A stretch of DNA of 6,962 bases, taken from assembly GCA_030054275.1 (NCBI GenBank), contig JASGCF010000177.1:1-6962 (forward strand), written 5' to 3'. Position 1 is the stretch's first letter, and every line of letters begins with the position of its first letter. Under the pieces are notes generated by a model. That model searched no databases and was not told the origin of the DNA. It worked only from the letters and a program-made list of their open reading frames with translations. This document shows, piece after piece, positions 1-5,853 of the stretch. The translations under genes and the position numbers were made by a program. This DNA is from Limnohabitans sp. Its GTDB lineage: Bacteria; Planctomycetota; Phycisphaerae; Phycisphaerales; SM1A02.

Positions 1-1239
1 CACAAGAATCGGAAGATCGTCATGGTTATGCCGATTGCCATCGGTAATTGCGCTGCCGTAGAGGACGACTGTCGAGTCGAGGAGCGATCGCCCATGCTCT
101 CTCGTCTTCTCAAGCGCACGCAGAAACGCTGCGAATCGCTCGACCTGATATCGATTGATGGCCGCGAAATGTGCAAGTTTCTCTGCATCGCCACCATGGT
201 GCGACACATCATGGTGCCCCGCCGAAACGCCAATCTCGCGGTACGGCCGATTCGACCCCTCATTCGCAAGCATCAGCGTGGCAACGCGGGTCGAATCGGT
301 ACGAAACGCAAGCGCCAACACTTCGCCCAACAGATCCACGCGACGAGCGAGGTCATATGGACCACCTTCAAACTCTGGAAGCTCGCCTTCATCCAGTGAA
401 GCCAACGCATCGGTGTCAAGACGCCGCTCAAGATCGCGCACGCCGTCGAGATACTCATCGAGCCTCGCGCGATCATCGCGACCCACAATCGTTCCAAGCC
501 GACGCGCCTCGTCAACAGCGCCATCGAGAATAGATCGTCGTGACCGAAGCCGCGCAGCACGCTCATCAGGCGGTTCGGAGGTCCGCCCGAAAATGCGCTC
601 AAACGCGGCGCGAGGATCCGTTTCCTTCCCGTTCGGCAACGATTCCGATTTCCATGAAATGTTCGCGCTGTATGCGCACGAATACCCAGAATCACAATTG
701 CCCGCAGTCATCGCGGGTTCACTCCCAAGTTCAAGCGAACGCAATCGTGTTGCACCGATACGGCTCTTCCCGCCGAGTGCTTGTACTTCAAGATCATCTG
801 CGATGGCCTGATCGATCGATCGACCGGCACAAATATCATCGCCTGCCGTTTTCTTCGGCTGCGCACCGGTCAAAAAACACGCGGCACTGCGCGCGTGATC
901 GCCAGGTCCGTCGCCATTGGCCTCTGCGTTTTTATGACGAAGTCCGGTGTAAACCGCGACCTTTGCGCGCAGCTCTGCAAGTGGCGCGAGTGAGGGTGAC
1001 GGAATCCACGATCCATCAGCGGCGACTGTTGGCGTCCATGCAGCGGGCTGCACACCGTTTGGAAAGAAGAGATACGCCACGCGCGTCGGTGCGGCTTCAG
1101 CACTCAATAGAGAAGCGCGCGCCTCGCTTCCGAGTCGCAGGCCGACTCCCCGCGGCATCATGGCTTCGAGTGCAGGAAGCGTGATCGCGGCGCCAAGGCC
1201 GCGCAACACTGTCCTGCGATGAAGAAGTGGCTCGCGCAT
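1..1239 (-). CDS. DUF1552 (HxxSHH family) exported protein, C-terminus cut by window edge
   Basis: The reading frame is open for 413 codons from ATG at 1239 to the left edge with no stop, so the 3' end lies outside the window. Family members usually run a few dozen residues longer. The start is secure because an in-frame TAG lies four codons upstream. The N-terminus has a twin-arginine-like signal (HRRTVLRGLGAA, residues 7-18) followed by a hydrophobic stretch, suggesting Tat export. Family hallmarks are LFFPNGVQP (57-65), DHARSAACFLTG (114-125), the name-giving HxxSHH motif as HDVSHH (343-348) and the C-terminal DGNRHNHDDLP block (400-410). The biochemical function of DUF1552 is not established. 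Its clustered His and Asp residues look like metal ligands, but that is inference. It is the last visible gene of the operon, 34 nt after the PSCyt/PSD gene, which is the usual genomic partner of DUF1552. No good Shine-Dalgarno is seen; AAGG directly abuts the ATG. Confidence 0.93.
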   Translation of the reverse strand, partial: MREPLLHRRTVLRGLGAAITLPALEAMMPRGVGLRLGSEARASLLSAEAAPTRVAYLFFPNGVQPAAWTPTVAADGSWIPSPSLAPLAELRAKVAVYTGLRHKNAEANGDGPGDHARSAACFLTGAQPKKTAGDDICAGRSIDQAIADDLEVQALGGKSRIGATRLRSLELGSEPAMTAGNCDSGYSCAYSANISWKSESLPNGKETDPRAAFERIFGRTSEPPDERAARLRSRRSILDGAVDEARRLGTIVGRDDRARLDEYLDGVRDLERRLDTDALASLDEGELPEFEGGPYDLARRVDLLGEVLALAFRTDSTRVATLMLANEGSNRPYREIGVSAGHHDVSHHGGDAEKLAHFAAINRYQVERFAAFLRALEKTREHGRSLLDSTVVLYGSAITDGNRHNHDDLPILV

Positions 1240-1273
1240 CCTTGGAATCTAGCCGCGATGCAGAACGCAGCAA

Positions 1274-3604
1274 TCACTTCGAAGGAAGAATCAAGAAATC
1301 GTTCCGACGGCGAAATGCGTCCGAACGAACAATTCCCTCGACGAGCGTTGCGAACTCACCGCGCGCGCGAAGGTCATTGGCCAGTTGATCGAGAAGCGTG
1401 TCATCTGCATCTGCAGTTCCGCGACCAAGCGCATAGATCAACAATCGTCGTGCAAGCGAACGCTCAAAGCCATCATGGTTGCGGAGGTGAGCCTCGATTC
1501 CGCGTGCGCCAGCGAGCAGTGAGCCATCGGGTAACTCGGTCGTGTCATCAACCGGAATCCCATCAACCATCGTTCGCAATCGCCCGTCTGCGTCGATCGC
1601 CTCGAATGCAAGTCCGTATGCATCCATCCGAACATGACACGACGCGCAATCAGGATTTTCCCGATGCAGTCGCATGAGTTCACGCATCGAGAGACCAGCG
1701 CGCGCGTCTTTCGTTTCCGGAAGTTGCGGGACGCCTGGAGGCGGCGGAGGGGGCGCTTCATCAAGCAACGCTTCCAGCACCCACTTCCCGCGCTTCACCG
1801 GACTCGTGCGTGTTGGATTACTTGTGGCAAGCAAAATCGACGCGTGGCCAAGCACTCCCGATGCGCGTGTGGCGGGAAGTTCAACTTCAAATCGCCGATC
1901 CGCGCGTGTTTCGCGCGGGGCTTCGAGGTTGTCAACGAATTCGAAGCCATAATGCTTCGCCAATTTCCGATCAACAGAGGTCACGCGCGATTCAAGTAAT
2001 GCGCGCACGGGCACAGCACCCTCGACCACGCGTGCAAACAATGCTTCGGTTTCTGCTTGCATGGATGCGAGCAACGCTGGATCAACCGTTGGATACAACT
2101 TTGGATCGAGTGAACGAAGCGGAAGTCCATCGATCCCGAGCCACTGCGTTGCAAAACGCTTGGAAAGCGAAATCGCCCGCGGGTCGCGCAACATTCGACG
2201 CGCTTCGCGCGCAACATCGTCTGGTGTCGCCAAGTGTCCCGCGCGGGCAGCCTCGCGCAGCACTTGGTCGGGCACACTCGACCAAAGGAAGTTTGCCATT
2301 CGCAGCGCAATCTCATCGCCCGAGAGATCGCGGCCCTTCGCGTCAGGCGCTGCGCGCTCGATGCACAGCAAAAATCGCGGATCGACGAGCAGTGCGGTCA
2401 CCAGTGCCCGCAGCGTTTCGTTCCATGCGGCGTCCTTTCCATCACGCGCCGTCGCAGCTTCGCGCGCGACTGCAGCAAGCCGAGCCGCTTCCTCAGATGC
2501 AAGTGTTCGACCGAAAAGTTCTTCACCTACGGCGCTCGCAACGCGCCGTAATCGGACAAGTTCGGAACCTTCGCCAGCGAACGCTTGCGCACGCATTTCA
2601 AACGGTGTTGGCTGCGGCGGCCCAAGCGGCCCCTCCACTTCCACTGCGGCAACAAGGAGGTTGCGATCACGCCGCTTCGGATCTGCCGCTTTGGGATCCC
2701 AAAAGTCATTCAAAAATCGCAGCGAAAGACGCTGCAGACCGCGACGCAACTCACCTTCCCACACAAGTGATTCCGGCTTCGCACTTTCTGCCTCGACCAC
2801 TTGCTCAAGCACTCGTGTTCCATCGATTTCAAGTGCAGCGCGCGCAAGTTCGTCGCCTGCTTGCTGTGCCGCTACACGCACCGTGATTCGATAGCGCGCG
2901 TTTACTGCAATCTCGGTCGAAGCAGAAAGCGCGCCGTTGGTTGCGAGGGTTGCGAAGCCGTCGTAGACGCCGCCTTGGCCAACCCGCTCTAGTTGCTCTG
3001 CAGCAATCACCGTGCGCTGTTGGCGTGCATCTGGAACACACATCGATGCGATCGCTTCCGCAGCGTCGAAGTACTTCTCGACGAGAAGTGGTGAAAGCGC
3101 GAGCGTGTCACCAGTCGTATCGAATCCTTCGCCGATTTCATCTGCAGGAAGCAGCGGTTCCATCGATATCTCAACGCCGAAGACATCACGCACAGCGCCA
3201 GCGTACTGGGCTCGGTTGCGTCGACGCACTGCGGGAACTTCGCGGGACATCGGCGCGATGGTTGCGTCAATCGCCGCAACAGCATGCGCGTACTCGTCGC
3301 GTGTCGGGCGAAGTTCTTCATCAGCGGGCGGCATATCGCGCTTCGCCAAACGCTTGCGCAAAGCACGCAGTGGCTCCTCTGCGATGAGATTCCGCTTCAG
3401 AATCGGCGTCAGGTCGAAGCCGCCCTTTCCACGCGGTCCATCATGACAATCGACGCAGTGCGTTTCAAGCAATGGTCGTACCGCACTTGGAAGTGCGATA
3501 TCACTCGAAGGAGATATTCCACCTTTGGAATATCGATCGACATCGTGACCTTCACGCCCGCCACCGAGCGACAAGATCGCAATGATGGCAAGCGTGCAAC
3601 GCAT
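1274..3604 (-). CDS. Secreted di-haem planctomycete-type cytochrome c protein (PSCyt1-PSD3-CBM60-like-PSD5-PSD4-PSCyt3-PSD2)
   Basis: This complete 776-residue protein starts at ATG 3604, and the codon two upstream is the esterase TAA, so no earlier start is possible. Residues 1-16 form a short Sec-like signal. Planctomycete cytochrome c domain PSCyt1 follows, with haem motif CVDCH (50-54) and a likely axial Met in MPP (91-93). Then come DUF1587/PSD3 (about 125-190), a beta-rich insert resembling a CBM60 carbohydrate-binding domain (about 195-327), DUF1595/PSD5 (about 345-410), DUF1592/PSD4 (about 425-555, with FATQWLGIDGL), DUF1588/PSCyt3 (about 578-675, with the family's proline tract at 618-623 and second haem motif CASCH at 653-657) and DUF1585/PSD2 (about 690-765). 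It probably carries two covalent c-haems outside the cytoplasm. The substrate is unknown. Context with an esterase and DUF1552 suggests polysaccharide or sugar processing, which is inference. Family assignment is strong; domain edges are approximate. Confidence 0.95.
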   Translation of the reverse strand: MRCTLAIIAILSLGGGREGHDVDRYSKGGISPSSDIALPSAVRPLLETHCVDCHDGPRGKGGFDLTPILKRNLIAEEPLRALRKRLAKRDMPPADEELRPTRDEYAHAVAAIDATIAPMSREVPAVRRRNRAQYAGAVRDVFGVEISMEPLLPADEIGEGFDTTGDTLALSPLLVEKYFDAAEAIASMCVPDARQQRTVIAAEQLERVGQGGVYDGFATLATNGALSASTEIAVNARYRITVRVAAQQAGDELARAALEIDGTRVLEQVVEAESAKPESLVWEGELRRGLQRLSLRFLNDFWDPKAADPKRRDRNLLVAAVEVEGPLGPPQPTPFEMRAQAFAGEGSELVRLRRVASAVGEELFGRTLASEEAARLAAVAREAATARDGKDAAWNETLRALVTALLVDPRFLLCIERAAPDAKGRDLSGDEIALRMANFLWSSVPDQVLREAARAGHLATPDDVAREARRMLRDPRAISLSKRFATQWLGIDGLPLRSLDPKLYPTVDPALLASMQAETEALFARVVEGAVPVRALLESRVTSVDRKLAKHYGFEFVDNLEAPRETRADRRFEVELPATRASGVLGHASILLATSNPTRTSPVKRGKWVLEALLDEAPPPPPPGVPQLPETKDARAGLSMRELMRLHRENPDCASCHVRMDAYGLAFEAIDADGRLRTMVDGIPVDDTTELPDGSLLAGARGIEAHLRNHDGFERSLARRLLIYALGRGTADADDTLLDQLANDLRARGEFATLVEGIVRSDAFRRRNDFLILPSK
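2624..3022 (-). other. CBM60-like (Ca-dependent xylan-binding type) domain inside the PSCyt/PSD protein
   Basis: Residues about 195-327 of the cytochrome protein are not part of the usual PSD core. They run as alternating beta-strand segments (ALSASTEIAVNARYRITVRV at 225-244, then RAALEIDGTRVLEQVV at 255-270). They end in FLND (297-300), a short spacer and DRNLLVAAVEVEGP (313-326). The paired ND...DRNL signature resembles the metal-binding end of calcium-dependent xylan-binding modules of the CBM60/CBM36 type. This was matched by eye from memory of the family, not by a profile search. If correct, the protein is tethered to an insoluble or acetylated polysaccharide. Confidence 0.55.
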
Positions 3605-3607
3605 GCG

Positions 3608-5701
3608 TTACTTCGTCACCTTCGCGCGGAACGGGATCATTGGTAAAAGCGCGCCATTGACGACATTTGCGCGTATCGGATTGTTCTGCCACGCATAGAC
3701 CACTTCCACTGGATCAGCAACGCCTTCTGCGGAAAGCAGGATGCCGTCGCGGCCTTCATCCAGAATCGTGGCGTTGGCCCAAACAAACTTCCCATCCGCG
3801 CCGGCCAACGCGAAACCATCGGGCTTGCCATGCATGGCATGAAGGCCTTGCGCATGATCGAAGCGCACACGCACGAAATTGCCATTTTCCCGCTCTGCGC
3901 TGCGAAGTTCGGGACCTTGCCACGCCACATTCGCTTCGCCGTACACAGATGCGCGCGCCCACGCAGCGAGCCGCTCGCCAACTTCGCGCTTCTGGCGCGG
4001 ATGAATGTCCGCTGCGTCGCCGAGGTCGATGGCGCTTGCAAAGCCACCGCGACCTTCGCGCGATCCTTGAAACTGCGCCTCGCGCAGCAATGCCCACGCA
4101 CCTTGCGCTGGTTCATTTTCGACAAACGGCATGAATGCGGCGAGTTGCACAATACCCCACGCGAGATTGGGGTTGCCCGACTTTGCGCGCCACGACTCCA
4201 TCAAGAGGGGCAGCAACTTTCGATAGTTGTCTGGCTCGCCTGCATTCGATTCGCCCTGATACCAAATGGCGCCGCGCGCTGGAAACGAAATGCACGGGGC
4301 CATCATCGCGTTCCAGATGGCAGCAGGTTCGTGCGGCTCTGTGCCTGGTGACTTGGTGACATCGCGCCGCGCAGGCGCAACAACGCGCGGAACGCCGCCG
4401 CCCTGTCGCCACAACCACGAGCCTGCAAGTTCGATCTCATCCTTTGTGTCGGCCAAGATGAGTTTCATCGGGCCGTTCGCAAAGCCGCCTTGGCCGTGCA
4501 AATCGAGCGTCGCGATGGTGATGCGATGGGTGCCACCTTTGAGTCCTTGAGGAAGTTCGTACGAGCGCCGACGCGTCCAATCGCCAATCGTGTTACCAAC
4601 TTCAACGCCATCGATACACGCAACATCCGCGTCATCGATCGGCGGTAGTGACAGCGTGATGGGCCGATCTGCCCATGCAGCGGGCACTTCGAATGTGCGA
4701 GTGAACCAAACGAATCCGTCAAATCCTTCGAGCGACGCGTCGACCGCGCCGTACAACGCGGGCAGTGTTGTATCGCGCCATGCCAGTGGAAAGTTCTTCG
4801 AGGACTCTGGCTTCGACCATCCTTCGCGGCCGCCAACTTCGGTTTCGAGAACACGCTTCCAGTATGCAGCGCGCGCCTGACGGAAACGCGCCTCTCCCTT
4901 TTGAGCCTCCGCATCGCGAGCATCTGCGCCAGTCGATTCGAACTCCACAATGCGTGCTTCGAGTTCCCGCGCCACACTCTGTATCGAAGGCTCAGGCGAC
5001 GCCATCATGAGATCGCGCGGAATCCACGGCTCAATGCGCGTGCCGCCCCACGAGATATCGACGAGCCCGATTGGCACTTCAAGATCGAAGGCGCGAGCAA
5101 GATCGACGCCGAACCAAAATCCAACGGCCGTGAACGAACCCACAGTCTCGGCCGATGCAACGCGCCACATACCGCGTACCGTCATCGCTGGCCGCGCGGC
5201 TGTGACATGCGGCGCCTTGAACGAACGAATCGGAACACGCGGCGCGAGCTCCTTGGCGCGACTCGCTTCGTTTGACGCGTCAACGGTCCACTCCATATTC
5301 GATTGGCCAGAGCAAAACCACACTTCGCCGACGAGGACATCGGCAACGGTGACAGCGCCACTTGGCGCTTGCACGACCAAACTTCGCGGTTCGAGTGACG
5401 CGTCCATGGCGGGCAGTTCGATCGAGAATCGTCCATCTTTGGCCGCAACGCCTTCATTGCGCAGTGCGCCAAAGGTCACCGTCACGCGCTCGCCTGGAAG
5501 CGCAGTACCGCTCACTGGAATCGGACGCTCACGCTGCAACACCGCGTGATCACGGAAGAGCGGATCGAGTCGCACATCTGCCTGTGCCGCTGTTGCAAGA
5601 AATACGACCGTCACCCACGCAAACGCTCGCACGCTGTCTGCGGCCGCGTTTCGGGAGTTCAGCGATGACGAAGATAGGGAATCAACCGGATGGTGCAGCA
5701 T
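3608..5701 (-). CDS. Sialate O-acetylesterase family protein (SGNH/SASA fold), secreted
   Basis: This protein (697 residues from ATG 5701) is an esterase expected to remove O-acetyl groups from sialic acids or other acetylated sugars such as xylan. In numbering from a GTG directly upstream at 5704, the nucleophile block is CSGQSNMEW with Ser135. The SWGGTRIEPW block lies at 218-227, the AIWYQGESNAGEP block at 479-491, and the Asp-His block DIHP gives His568, followed by KREVGERLA. The SGNH domain is split by a beta-galactosidase-like jelly-roll insert (about 306-420, FVWFTRTFEV to GGFANGP), as is common in large bacterial members. The signal peptide is the hydrophobic stretch at 26-40 ending ATAAQA before Asp43. 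A GTG at 5632 would begin directly at this signal (MRAFAWVTVVFLATAAQA, mature from Asp), so the true protein may be 674 residues. None of the three candidate starts has a clear Shine-Dalgarno. It is first in the operon and ends 3 nt before the cytochrome gene. Confidence 0.93.
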   Translation of the reverse strand: MLHHPVDSLSSSSLNSRNAAADSVRAFAWVTVVFLATAAQADVRLDPLFRDHAVLQRERPIPVSGTALPGERVTVTFGALRNEGVAAKDGRFSIELPAMDASLEPRSLVVQAPSGAVTVADVLVGEVWFCSGQSNMEWTVDASNEASRAKELAPRVPIRSFKAPHVTAARPAMTVRGMWRVASAETVGSFTAVGFWFGVDLARAFDLEVPIGLVDISWGGTRIEPWIPRDLMMASPEPSIQSVARELEARIVEFESTGADARDAEAQKGEARFRQARAAYWKRVLETEVGGREGWSKPESSKNFPLAWRDTTLPALYGAVDASLEGFDGFVWFTRTFEVPAAWADRPITLSLPPIDDADVACIDGVEVGNTIGDWTRRRSYELPQGLKGGTHRITIATLDLHGQGGFANGPMKLILADTKDEIELAGSWLWRQGGGVPRVVAPARRDVTKSPGTEPHEPAAIWNAMMAPCISFPARGAIWYQGESNAGEPDNYRKLLPLLMESWRAKSGNPNLAWGIVQLAAFMPFVENEPAQGAWALLREAQFQGSREGRGGFASAIDLGDAADIHPRQKREVGERLAAWARASVYGEANVAWQGPELRSAERENGNFVRVRFDHAQGLHAMHGKPDGFALAGADGKFVWANATILDEGRDGILLSAEGVADPVEVVYAWQNNPIRANVVNGALLPMIPFRAKVTK

Positions 5702-5762
5702 CACAGCATCGTCACACCCAATCGCCCGCGCCGCAAGGGTGTGCGAGCGGAGTTGAGAGAAA

Positions 5763-5776
5763 CGCTGGAATCAGCG
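5763..5776. repeat. Short inverted repeat, 5-bp arms (CGCTG GAAT CAGCG)
   Basis: A perfect 5-bp inverted repeat with a 4-nt centre lies in the divergent intergenic region. It could be an operator half-site pair or a weak RNA hairpin. Arms this short also arise by chance, so the significance is low on its own. It gains some interest from the second, longer repeat about 60 nt downstream. Confidence 0.35.
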
Positions 5777-5821
5777 CGCCGTTGCTCGACTGCCTTCGCC
5801 GCATTGCCGATACTCCACCGC

Positions 5822-5841
5822 GTCGCAATCTGCGACTTTTT
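5822..5841 (+). promoter_or_regulatory. Hairpin with T5 run just upstream of the asparagine synthase RBS (attenuator-like or operator)
   Basis: GTCGCA and TGCGAC form a perfect 6-bp inverted repeat around a 3-nt loop (5822-5836), followed at once by five T residues (5837-5841). The T run is in turn followed directly by the GGAG ribosome-binding site. The shape is that of a small intrinsic terminator read on the plus strand, in a position where it would act on the leader of the asparagine synthase mRNA. The 6-bp stem is short for strong termination, so it could equally be a 15-bp palindromic operator or a structure that tunes RBS access. Confidence 0.4.
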
Positions 5842-5845
5842 GGAG
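5842..5845 (+). promoter_or_regulatory. Ribosome-binding site of the asparagine synthase gene
   Basis: GGAG lies 8 nt before the ATG at 5854, a good Shine-Dalgarno match and spacing. It supports this start, as does the MCGVIG N-terminus, which puts the catalytic cysteine at position 2. It is the only clear Shine-Dalgarno in the window; the three minus-strand genes have none as convincing. Confidence 0.7.
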
Positions 5846-5853
5846 TTCCCCAC

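Larger units (their letters stand above)
5702..5853. promoter_or_regulatory. Divergent intergenic region between esterase operon and asparagine synthase gene
   Basis: About 150 nt separate the two divergently read genes, so promoters for both strands should lie here or, for the esterase, partly inside its 5' end if the GTG at 5632 is the true start. I see no convincing -35/-10 pair on either strand. The nearest plus-strand candidates, TTGCTC at 5782 and GATACT at 5809, are spaced 21 nt apart, which is too far. The region contains two short perfect inverted repeats, listed separately. The minus-strand operon promoter is inferred only from gene layout. Confidence 0.45.

Noticed and set aside
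155..811. Plus-strand open frame of 218 codons
   Set aside because: It is extremely Ser/Arg-rich and antisense to the DUF1552 gene, whose conserved motifs are intact throughout.
810..821. Three tandem GATC units
   Set aside because: They lie inside the DUF1552 coding sequence, encode ordinary residues (RSID), and show no further repeat structure.
1736..1753. Run of six prolines in the cytochrome protein and the matching G-rich plus strand
   Set aside because: A proline tract at this place is characteristic of the DUF1588 region, so it is neither a repeat expansion nor a likely G-quadruplex signal.
1810..2886. Long plus-strand open frame (358 codons) opposite the cytochrome gene
   Set aside because: It is Arg/Ala/Ser/Gln-rich, has no recognisable domain, and lies wholly antisense to a gene with clear PSD domains. 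Frames like this arise from codon bias.
5782..5814. Possible sigma-70 promoter (TTGCTC and GATACT)
   Set aside because: The 21-nt spacing is outside the normal 16-19 nt range and both hexamers match poorly.
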